A stretch of 6,470 bases of DNA from an uncultured Clostridia bacterium (GCA_945788455.1 CALZMC010000034.1:1-6470); one strand, 5' to 3'; shown: positions 1-5,197, counted from the stretch's first letter. Numbers and translations are program-made. The notes: generated from the sequence alone by a model not told the origin.

Positions 1-5
1 CTCCT
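1..5 (-). promoter_or_regulatory. Ribosome binding site of the next operon gene, cut off by the window edge
   Basis: Read on the minus strand, the bases right after the protease stop codon (TAG, 6-4) give AGGAG, overlapping that stop. Every other gene of this operon has its Shine-Dalgarno in or at the end of the gene before it, so a further gene very probably starts just beyond the left edge. From the usual order portal-protease-capsid it would be the major capsid protein; that identity is inference. Confidence 0.6.
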
Positions 6-339
6 AAATTTTAAATTGATTTACATTATATGTCTTGTTTTCAGGCTTAATCTGCGGTGTGGGAGCCTTGTCCTTGTTTTGAGAAAAAGCCTTTTTAAAT
101 TCTAAAAGCTCCTTTGTGGTCATAATCTGTGCCACATTAGAAAATACCTTTAAATCAAGCTGTGGCATAGCAGTTGAACAAAGATTAATAACCTCTTTTG
201 TTAAGCTTTTCTTGTACTCTCTGCCAAGCTGTGCCTCCTCGTCCAGCGCCTCAAGCTTTGTAATAATGCTATTAGCCTGCGCCTTTGACAAGGTAATTTG
301 TGTATCACAGCTCTTTAGAGTAGAAATAATATCTGTCAT
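4..339 (-). CDS. Probable internally initiated scaffold protein (in-frame with the protease)
   Basis: The codon for Met208 of the protease (339-337) is preceded by GGAAAGGA with a 7-nt spacer, as good a ribosome binding site as those of the other operon genes. It falls exactly where the protease-like domain ends. Initiation here would give a separate 111-residue helical, charged protein starting MTDIISTLK and identical to the protease C-terminus. In phage lambda the scaffold Nu3 is made in just this way from within protease gene C. Use of this start is inferred from the sequence only; it could be a chance match in a purine-rich stretch. Confidence 0.45.
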   Translation of the reverse strand: MTDIISTLKSCDTQITLSKAQANSIITKLEALDEEAQLGREYKKSLTKEVINLCSTAMPQLDLKVFSNVAQIMTTKELLEFKKAFSQNKDKAPTPQIKPENKTYNVNQFKI

Positions 340-960
340 ATTAAATTCCTTTCCAAAATTACAAAATGATTTTGTTACTCCGGCCTCTCTTTGTGCCGGG
401 ACAGCAACAAAGCTGAATTCATAAGCATCCTTAACATCACTTAAAATCGAATATGCAAGCCTGCCGTCATACTCTCTGCCGCTATGATGCTCACAGCGGG
501 TTGTTCTCTTATCGGCAGAGCAAATGGAGCAAATGCTTTTTGCAACAGAGCAAGAGATAGAAACCTCTTTTTTAATTCCTGCCTCAATCTCTGTAATCAA
601 AGGAAGATTTTCCTCGCTCTTAACCATATATGCCTTTGCCTTTAGCTGATAAAAGTCCTCGTTATCGGCAGTTTTCTTGCCCTCGCACTTTTCGATGTAG
701 GTATCAAAAATACGAGCCTTTTGGTCAGCAGATTTCATTGAATGGTCAAAGATACCTGTCTTTCCGACAAATTTATCCTTCAGCTCGTTTAAAGCCTCTA
801 TCGAAAATTTTTCATAGTCTCTGTCAATATCGTTATTGCATAGCACAACATTAAAAATATATAAGCTGTCCGCATCAAATTCAGACCTTGTGAATTTGTT
901 GATTTTTTCTAAATCATCACTTACGGCACCAATGCTTTTTTCAATATATCCCTCTGTCAT
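4..960 (-). CDS. Prohead protease (S78/HK97-like) with C-terminal scaffold-like tail
   Basis: This is a 318-residue protein that probably matures the phage procapsid by cleaving scaffold and capsid proteins inside the shell. Residues about 30-197 resemble the S78-type prohead protease fold. The candidate catalytic His73 lies in FDHSMK, the candidate Ser134 in EVSIS (the family pattern is roughly VSIGF), and the family-like strand EFSFVAVPA with Glu181 follows. Between Ser134 and that strand is a Cys/His cluster (Cys144, Cys147, Cys156, His158/159) that looks like a zinc knuckle. Residues about 208-318 are Lys/Glu/Gln-rich, mostly helical in appearance, with a Pro/Asn-rich end, and fit a scaffold domain. 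The ATG has GGGAGG six bases upstream, inside the last codons of the portal gene, with only 1 nt between the genes. The assignment rests on motifs and on gene order after the portal; which Ser is the nucleophile is not certain. Confidence 0.72.
   Translation of the reverse strand: MTEGYIEKSIGAVSDDLEKINKFTRSEFDADSLYIFNVVLCNNDIDRDYEKFSIEALNELKDKFVGKTGIFDHSMKSADQKARIFDTYIEKCEGKKTADNEDFYQLKAKAYMVKSEENLPLITEIEAGIKKEVSISCSVAKSICSICSADKRTTRCEHHSGREYDGRLAYSILSDVKDAYEFSFVAVPAQREAGVTKSFCNFGKEFNMTDIISTLKSCDTQITLSKAQANSIITKLEALDEEAQLGREYKKSLTKEVINLCSTAMPQLDLKVFSNVAQIMTTKELLEFKKAFSQNKDKAPTPQIKPENKTYNVNQFKI
347..354 (-). promoter_or_regulatory. Internal ribosome binding site inside the protease gene
   Basis: The minus strand reads GGAAAGGA, then ATTTAAT, then the in-frame ATG at 339-337. 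The AAGGA core (351-347) and the 7-nt spacer are near ideal. It sits in codons for the join between the protease domain and the C-terminal tail and decides the proposed scaffold start. Confidence 0.5.
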
Positions 961-961
961 A

Positions 962-2080
962 TTAGTCCTCCCTTCTTAGCTTTTCTGCCTGTGCGATATA
1001 TAGCTGAGCCTTCGCGTTATCACATTCATCCTGCAATGTAATATCGTCCCACACAACATTTAAGTCAGCATTTATACCGTTTACGGCAAGATACATATTT
1101 CCGATTTTCTTAATTACGGGAGTAAGGATTCTTCTGTATGACTCAAGCTCTGTTGTAAGAATATCTGCCTGCTGTGTGCTCATTCGCTCTGTTGATGACC
1201 AAGAAAGTCCGAGCATAAACGGTGGCAGACCTGTTTTTGCAACAATTTGTTCAAGCAACTGTCGAACAGGTATCTCGCTGTCAAGAATAGCATTATCTGC
1301 GCCGATAACCTGAACACTCACATCGCCGACTGCAACAAAATCCTTTACATTGCTTGAGCTCATCGCGTCCTGCCAAGCCTCGGCAACTGCATTCGCTCTT
1401 TCCTTTGCGTCAATTCCGTCAACGCTATCGCCTGTCGGCTTGCATACAACTGCGTATCTTACATTTCCTGCATGCTCCCAATTTTCGCCGATTGTATTGT
1501 AAATCTTTAAAAGAATTTCGCTGATAAACGGCAGGCCCTCAAGCAAACTTGTACCGCACAGGTCACTTGGCTTGGGGTTTAGCACAGAGTAAAGAATAAG
1601 CTGTGGGTTTTGGATTTTTTCGTTGTAATTATAAAAATCAACGTCAATTCCGTTTTCCCTTCTCTTCAGCTCAATGGTTTCGAGTTCGCTGTTATAAAGT
1701 GCATATATCCCACCGCTTGAGAGTATGATTTCGCCGATAGCAGTGCCAAAGGTCAAAAGCTGATTAAGATAGTTTGACACAAAGGCAGATATACCCTGCT
1801 GATTTCCGCCAACATTTACATTCTCAAAAAAGCCGTTAATCTGCTTGTCCACCGCATCGCTTCCGCACTCAAAATGAAACCCTTCGGTCAGGCGAATAAT
1901 CTTGTTAATTGCCGCATCAACAATAGGAACAGCACGTCTTAGCTCCAAATACATTTTTGACCTTGAATTCAGCGGAAATCCACTTGAAAGCTCAAGGTAC
2001 GGATGCTTTGATTTTACAGAGGTTTGTACTGCCGAGGCAGTTAAAGAGCCGGTTTTCTTTTTGTTATTAAATAAGCCCAA
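962..2080 (-). CDS. Phage portal protein, TTG start
   Basis: The portal forms the dodecameric ring at one capsid vertex through which TerL pumps DNA and to which the tail attaches. The 372-residue product begins MGLFNNKKK, a typical portal N-terminus. It has a first helical region LRRAVPIVDAAINKI (about 48-62), and late in the protein KTGLPPFMLGLSWSS (about 283-297), which matches the portal pattern G-hydrophobic-P-P-hydrophobic-hydrophobic-G, followed by a long helix ending around PVIKKIGNMYL. This suits the HK97-type portal family, though it is on the short side. The start codon is TTG: the terminase stop TGA, then four bases, then TTG. AAAGGA lies nine bases upstream. An internal ATG (1954-1952, residue 43) also has an AAGG upstream, but using it would drop the conserved N-terminus. 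Translation is probably coupled to TerL. Confidence 0.85.
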   Translation of the reverse strand: MGLFNNKKKTGSLTASAVQTSVKSKHPYLELSSGFPLNSRSKMYLELRRAVPIVDAAINKIIRLTEGFHFECGSDAVDKQINGFFENVNVGGNQQGISAFVSNYLNQLLTFGTAIGEIILSSGGIYALYNSELETIELKRRENGIDVDFYNYNEKIQNPQLILYSVLNPKPSDLCGTSLLEGLPFISEILLKIYNTIGENWEHAGNVRYAVVCKPTGDSVDGIDAKERANAVAEAWQDAMSSSNVKDFVAVGDVSVQVIGADNAILDSEIPVRQLLEQIVAKTGLPPFMLGLSWSSTERMSTQQADILTTELESYRRILTPVIKKIGNMYLAVNGINADLNVVWDDITLQDECDNAKAQLYIAQAEKLRRED

Positions 2081-2084
2081 AGCC

Positions 2085-3344
2085 TCAATTCCTTTCTATC
2101 GCAAACGAGATGAAGCTGTCGCTACCTTTTTCCATATCAAGTACAGTAGAAACAAAATAGCGAATATCATCCATTGCGTGGTCGTTTTCTTTTTTCGGTG
2201 CATCCTTTCTTATACTGTTATCCCAGCGATATATCGAAAATTCTCTAATCGCATCACAGCAATTCGGCGATATGAATATTTCTTCGTTCTTCAATGCCTG
2301 ACACACTCTGTTTATTCCCGAGAGAACATTGTTGTCCGCCTTAATGATTTTGAATTTTCCGTGTCGCCTTACAGTTTGGATAAAGGATGCTGCTGACGGG
2401 TCAATTATCAGCGCCTTAATGCTTCTGCCCTGTACCAGCCCTTCAAGCTCTCGGTAGTATTCCTCATCTGTGAGCTGAACGCCCTTATCTCGACTCGAAT
2501 GATAGTATTCGTCAATTCGGTACCAAGCGTCATTTCCCTTTCCCCATAATCCAAGCGAAAAGGGATTTACCGTTCCGTAGTCACACGAGAGATAATACTC
2601 GCTGAAATGCCCGTCATATTTTTTTATATGTCGGCTGTGGTCAAACATAGGATAAACCAAGCCGTCTGCCGTTACCCATTTGCCCTCGATAAATCGTTCA
2701 TAAAAGGCTCCTGAATAAAGGCTCTTATATCGGTCAATTACACTCCTTGAAAGAGAGGGGTTGTCCTCCATCGTAAAGTGGAGATAAAGAATATTCTTTT
2801 CCTCAACCTTTTGTATCCATTCAAGATAAAACCAATGATACGGATGCTCCGGATTGCAGTTAAAGAAATATTTTGAGCCGTCAAGCGAGCATCTTGCAAG
2901 AGCCTGCTCAACGAACGAGCGAGGCATAAGCGCAACCTCATCAAGCAAAACTCCTCCGAGAGTCATACCCTGAATAAGAGATGCTGACGACTCATCACGA
3001 CCGCCGAACAGATAAAATCTGTTCACTCTGCCCTCTCTTGAAATTTCCAGGTAGTTTCTGCTGATTTTGTAATCACAGCTAAAGCCGAGCTCGTTTAGAA
3101 TAGGTATAAGGGGCGTTACAACATTTCGTCTCAGGGAAGCAATAGTTTTGCCACATAAGGCAAATGACGTGTTGCTGAAAGTGTAAAATGCCCAGCTTAC
3201 GAACGACAGACTCATACATAGCGTTTTCCCGCTTCTTACAGCTCCGTCACAAATAATTCCGTTCTTGCTATGTACACTACTGCTCTTGCACCACCAATTC
3301 AAAACTGCTAACTGTTTTTTTGAAAACGGCACAAACCTATTCAT
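2085..3344 (-). CDS. terL: Terminase large subunit (ATPase and nuclease)
   Basis: TerL cuts concatemeric DNA and drives it into the procapsid. With the start at 3344 the protein has 419 residues. The N-terminal ATPase has a Walker A GAVRSGKT (34-41), a Walker B VLLDE (Asp135-Glu136), and the coupling motif NCNPEHPYHWFY (162-173). The C-terminal RNase H-like nuclease has CDYG (Asp255), IIDPSA (Asp315) and HAMDDIRY (Asp392/393). All metal-binding acids and nucleotide motifs are present, so it looks active. The layout fits the SPP1/PBSX-type terminase_3 families. An ATG at 3368-3366 would add eight residues but has no ribosome binding site. The ATG at 3344-3342 has AGAGGA with a 5-nt spacer and overlaps the upstream gene by 8 nt (ATGAATAG), so it is preferred. 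Confidence 0.95.
   Translation of the reverse strand: MNRFVPFSKKQLAVLNWWCKSSSVHSKNGIICDGAVRSGKTLCMSLSFVSWAFYTFSNTSFALCGKTIASLRRNVVTPLIPILNELGFSCDYKISRNYLEISREGRVNRFYLFGGRDESSASLIQGMTLGGVLLDEVALMPRSFVEQALARCSLDGSKYFFNCNPEHPYHWFYLEWIQKVEEKNILYLHFTMEDNPSLSRSVIDRYKSLYSGAFYERFIEGKWVTADGLVYPMFDHSRHIKKYDGHFSEYYLSCDYGTVNPFSLGLWGKGNDAWYRIDEYYHSSRDKGVQLTDEEYYRELEGLVQGRSIKALIIDPSAASFIQTVRRHGKFKIIKADNNVLSGINRVCQALKNEEIFISPNCCDAIREFSIYRWDNSIRKDAPKKENDHAMDDIRYFVSTVLDMEKGSDSFISFAIERN
2090..2095 (-). promoter_or_regulatory. Ribosome binding site for the TTG-started portal gene
   Basis: AAAGGA on the minus strand ends nine bases before the TTG at 2080-2078 and overlaps the last codons (Glu-Arg-Asn) and stop region of TerL. 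A second purine run GAGG is only two bases from the TTG, too near to act. Position and spacing support the TTG as the true start. Confidence 0.6.
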
Positions 3345-3681
3345 AATAATCCTCTTTGTATGAATCATTTGTTTTTACAGCACTTCTCTCAAGCGCATCA
3401 TAAAATGATGTTGCACCCTTGCTCTCATCGGCACAGGCAAGCTCCGACAGCTTATCAAGTGCCTTTAATCTGTCAACAAATTTTATTTCCATACCTCCGC
3501 CCTTTGCTCGCTTTATTTCGCTGACATTGAACAAATCAAGCCTTGGCAGAGAGGACAGAATACTCTCATCACTCTCAAAGAGCAATGAAACCGCGTCTGT
3601 TATTTCTCCAAAGGCAAGGCGCCTTAAGCCTTCACAAACCTCTTTTTGAGTAACCTTTTTTCTTCTTGATATACAAATCAT
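3337..3681 (-). CDS. Small terminase-like protein lacking an N-terminal HTH
   Basis: This 114-residue protein is the first gene of the operon and sits directly before TerL, the usual place of the small terminase, which recognises DNA and loads it onto TerL. Residues about 10-85 resemble the C-terminal half of terminase_2-type small subunits: an amphipathic helix VCEGLRRLAFGEITDAV, then FNVSEIKRAKGGGMEIKFVDRLKALDKL, matching the family pattern of an SIK-basic-GG-EIK strand pair followed by D-K/R-KALE-L. The N-terminal helix-turn-helix that binds DNA in normal small terminases (usually 40-70 residues) is absent. It is not hidden upstream, since an in-frame TAG lies two codons before the ATG. 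The ribosome binding site AGGAG abuts the ATG with no spacer, which should give weak initiation. It may be a natural short form or a truncated gene. The function is inferred from position and the C-terminal pattern. Confidence 0.65.
   Translation of the reverse strand: MICISRRKKVTQKEVCEGLRRLAFGEITDAVSLLFESDESILSSLPRLDLFNVSEIKRAKGGGMEIKFVDRLKALDKLSELACADESKGATSFYDALERSAVKTNDSYKEDYYE
3350..3355 (-). promoter_or_regulatory. Ribosome binding site fixing the TerL start
   Basis: The minus strand reads AGAGGA, five bases, then ATG at 3344-3342. It lies inside the last codons of the small terminase gene and supports the 419-residue TerL rather than the eight-residue longer form. Confidence 0.75.
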
Positions 3682-3698
3682 CTCCTACCGATATATTT

Positions 3699-3718
3699 TG
3701 TAGAGAAAGCTCTCTACA
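3699..3718 (-). repeat. Leader inverted repeat upstream of the phage operon
   Basis: TGTAGAGA and TCTCTACA form a perfect 8-bp inverted repeat with a 4-nt loop, 17 bases upstream of the first codon of the small terminase gene. There is no U tract after it, so it is not an ordinary terminator. It could be an mRNA hairpin next to a poorly spaced ribosome binding site, or a dyad operator for a repressor. The sequence does not decide between these. Confidence 0.5.
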
Positions 3719-3843
3719 CTAACATCTTGTATAGCAACTAAAAATAGCATTTTTTCACTATAATCAGGTGCAAAAACGCCAAAAAAATTTTTTGGGGCTA
3801 TATTATTTAACAAATAGGCTATTATTTTTTTACAATTTTAATG

Positions 3844-3872
3844 TTGCGAAATAAATTTAATAATTGTATAAT
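3844..3872 (+). promoter_or_regulatory. Sigma-A-type promoter of the zinc-ribbon gene
   Basis: A -35 element TTGCGA (3844-3849, four of six consensus bases) and a perfect -10 TATAAT (3867-3872) are separated by exactly 17 bp. Transcription would begin near 3879, just ahead of the strong ribosome binding site AGAGGAGG (3884-3891), giving a very short leader. Confidence 0.75.
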
Positions 3873-3898
3873 ATAGTTATACGAGAGGAGGAATAGTT

Positions 3899-4342
3899 AT
3901 GTATTGTCCAAGCTGCGGTGCTTATATTCCTGACGGCGAAGAAATTTGTCCGAGCTGTCACGCCGATATAAAATCAGGCTATCAGTACAACAATAATGCA
4001 TATAATCAACCGTATAATCCTAATTCCTTTAGCCAGCAATATAGCTATGATGAGGAATACGAGGCTAACAAAAATAAGATTTCGAATGCAAAGCTACTCG
4101 GCATACTTTCAATAGTATTAGGAATTGTTATGTCGCCTATTGTCGGAATAATCTGTGCGGTTATCGGCCTTGTGAACACCAATAATATAAATGTTATAAA
4201 CAGCATTAAGCTTTTTGAAGAAAAGAATAAAGCAAGAAAGCTAAATATTGTCGGCATAGTAATCCCGATTGTTATTTGGGTACTCGGAATATTTGCTGCA
4301 CTTTTCATCTTCGGATTTATCAATACTGCAAGCTATTATTAA
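3899..4342 (+). CDS. Zinc-ribbon, two-TM membrane protein (DUF4190-like)
   Basis: This is a 147-residue membrane protein of unknown function. The N-terminus is a four-cysteine zinc ribbon: MYCPSCGAYIP (Cys3, Cys6) and EICPSCHADI (Cys17, Cys20). A Gln/Asn/Tyr-rich flexible linker follows (about 27-50), then a charged stretch and two hydrophobic segments (about 66-92 and 114-141) joined by a Lys/Glu-rich loop. This layout is common in Firmicutes and Actinobacteria as zinc-ribbon plus DUF4190-type proteins, for which no clear biochemical role is known. The zinc ribbon would lie in the cytoplasm if both helices form a hairpin. The start is firm: AGAGGAGG with a 7-nt spacer and its own promoter. 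It is a single-gene unit closed by a strong terminator at its stop codon. It looks like a chromosomal gene, not part of the phage operon. Confidence 0.85.
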   Translation: MYCPSCGAYIPDGEEICPSCHADIKSGYQYNNNAYNQPYNPNSFSQQYSYDEEYEANKNKISNAKLLGILSIVLGIVMSPIVGIICAVIGLVNTNNINVINSIKLFEEKNKARKLNIVGIVIPIVIWVLGIFAALFIFGFINTASYY

Positions 4343-4378
4343 AAAAATGAGCAAGAGAAATTTCTCTTGCTCATTTTT
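4343..4378. terminator. Perfect palindromic bidirectional terminator
   Basis: Bases 4343-4378 form a perfect 36-bp inverted repeat with no mismatch. The arms carry the core TGAGCAAGAGA and its complement, flanked by A runs on the left and T runs on the right, so each strand ends in a U tract after the stem. It begins directly after the stop codon of the zinc-ribbon gene and lies 26 bp beyond the stop of the convergent M23 gene, so it can end both transcripts. Confidence 0.93.
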
Positions 4379-4404
4379 GTTGAAGGATTTTTATTATTGT
4401 TCTA

Positions 4405-5115
4405 CTATTCGGTCTTGCCCATAACATCAAGCGGATTTACACACTTGCCGTCAATGAATGTTTCAAAATGAAGATGCACCCCGTCCTTTGACTCAAACGG
4501 CACCTTGCCGATTGTTCCAAGTGCCTGACCGATTGTTACATAATCGCCCGCCGAAACATTAACCGTGTCAAGACCGCAATATTTTGCAACAAGCTTTCCG
4601 CCGTGGTCAACAGTAACAACCTTGCCGAGAAGATTATCATTCTCAACCGACATTACAAGTCCGTCATTTATAGACGCAACGCTTGTGCTTTGGCTACACT
4701 TAAAATCTACCGCCGTATGAGAACGGTAGTCGCCCATAGTCTCGTTTTTAACAAGCTCCTCGCTGTAACCCTTTATAACCGTTTCGTCACAAGGGTACTT
4801 ATAGAACGATTTGTACGGAGTGTTTGTGTCATTTTGCTCCATAGTTGCAGGCTCGGTTGACGGCTCCTTTGTCGTTTCGTCTGCCTTTGTTGTAGCTTCC
4901 TTTGTTGTAGTTTCCTTAACTGTTACGCGTCTTTGAACCTCGGTTGTCTGCTCGGTTACTGCCTGCTTAACTGTTGTCGGCTCAGCCACCTGAGTATTCT
5001 CATTTGACTGGGTTGAAAAATATACAATTAAGCCAAGTGCAATAATACATAAGCAAATGACAGAAAACAAGGCTCTCAAGCTTTTATTATTATTTGATTT
5101 ATCTTTAGTTGACAT
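4405..5115 (-). CDS. spoIIQ: SpoIIQ-like M23 (LytM) peptidase, membrane anchored
   Basis: This 236-residue protein has a short basic N-terminus, one TM helix (about 12-34), a Thr/Glu/Lys-rich linker (about 40-98) and a LytM/M23 domain (about 105-233). The zinc site looks complete: His133 and Asp137 in SHTAVD, then His214 and His216 in VHLHFE. The segment DNLLGKVVTVDHGG, the pattern VSAGDYVTIGQ, and the end GKCVNPLDVMG closely follow the B. subtilis SpoIIQ domain as I recall it. SpoIIQ sits in the forespore membrane and pairs with SpoIIIAH in the engulfment channel. B. subtilis SpoIIQ has lost a zinc ligand, while clostridial forms keep it, as here. Start support: GAGGTG five bases before the ATG. 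If it is not SpoIIQ, it is a general cell-wall M23 endopeptidase. It is a single-gene unit. The anchor and linker argue against a phage lysin. Confidence 0.75.
   Translation of the reverse strand: MSTKDKSNNNKSLRALFSVICLCIIALGLIVYFSTQSNENTQVAEPTTVKQAVTEQTTEVQRRVTVKETTTKEATTKADETTKEPSTEPATMEQNDTNTPYKSFYKYPCDETVIKGYSEELVKNETMGDYRSHTAVDFKCSQSTSVASINDGLVMSVENDNLLGKVVTVDHGGKLVAKYCGLDTVNVSAGDYVTIGQALGTIGKVPFESKDGVHLHFETFIDGKCVNPLDVMGKTE
4866..4914 (-). repeat. 15-bp tandem repeats coding the Thr/Lys/Glu linker
   Basis: Two nearly identical 15-bp units (4885-4899 and 4900-4914, one mismatch) and a more diverged copy to their left encode repeats of the E-x-T-T-K type in the linker of the M23 protein. 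The unit is a multiple of three, so copy changes only alter linker length. Confidence 0.6.
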
Positions 5116-5132
5116 AATAACACCTCAATGAC

Positions 5133-5161
5133 AGTATTATCATAAAGGAATATAAATATAC
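5133..5161 (-). promoter_or_regulatory. Promoter candidate of the M23 gene, forespore sigma-F/G-like or sigma-A
   Basis: On the minus strand GTATA (5161-5157), 15 bp, then GATAATACT (5141-5133) matches the forespore sigma-F/sigma-G pattern GYATA and GGnnAnAnT with one mismatch (second G is A). The same bases also give a weaker sigma-A reading (TTGTAT, 16 bp, GATAAT). The predicted start near 5126 would leave almost no leader before the ribosome binding site (5126-5121), a point against it. A SpoIIQ-like gene product favours the forespore reading. Confidence 0.5.
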
Positions 5162-5168
5162 AAATAAC

Positions 5169-5197
5169 TTGAAATTTTGATTTAGTTTTGTTATCAT
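5169..5197 (+). promoter_or_regulatory. Sigma-A-type promoter of the MFS gene
   Basis: TTGAAA (5169-5174) and TATCAT (5192-5197) each match consensus at five of six bases and are 17 bp apart. Transcription would start around 5203-5208, at or within a few bases of the ATG at 5208, so the mRNA would have little or no leader. Confidence 0.7.

Larger units (their letters stand above)
3682..3898. other. AT-rich divergent intergenic region between phage operon and host genes
   Basis: This 217-bp gap separates the leftward phage operon from the rightward bacterial genes. It contains the leader hairpin (3699-3718), a near-palindromic GCC-A7-T6-GGGC tract (3778-3798) likely to bend DNA, two GGCTAT repeats starting 21 bp apart (3796 and 3817), and the promoter of the zinc-ribbon gene (3844-3872). 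For the phage operon I find no good sigma-A promoter; the best is an extended -10-like TGCTATAC on the minus strand (3736-3729) with no convincing -35. No tRNA, integrase gene or recognisable attachment core is visible. Confidence 0.6.

Noticed and set aside
116..424. Open frame on the plus strand within the protease gene
   Set aside because: It is antisense to a well-supported gene, has a low-complexity Ser-rich product, and has no ribosome binding site or family pattern.
1902..2396. Plus-strand open frame of 164 codons spanning the portal/TerL junction
   Set aside because: It lies opposite two strong genes; the product has no coherent domain, and its codons mirror the minus-strand genes.
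2738..2944. Second minus-strand frame inside TerL
   Set aside because: It overlaps the TerL ATPase region in another frame and gives an Arg/Leu-rich product typical of a shadow.
3759..3764. TATAAT on the plus strand as a second rightward promoter
   Set aside because: The only TTG-type element upstream (TTGTAT, 3727-3732) is 26 bp away, too far; the promoter at 3844-3872 explains the gene better.
3778..3798. A7T6 near-palindrome as a terminator or phage attachment core
   Set aside because: The stem is nearly all A-T with few G-C pairs and no proper U tract for either gene, and no second copy of the sequence is seen in the window to support an att site.
4045..4323. Minus-strand open frame opposite the zinc-ribbon gene
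   Set aside because: Its hydrophobic product is the mirror of the two TM segments on the plus strand; it has no start signals.
4405..5115. M23 peptidase as a phage endolysin of the same element
   Set aside because: It has an N-terminal membrane anchor, a long linker, SpoIIQ-like segments and its own promoter, and is separated from the phage operon by a plus-strand bacterial gene.
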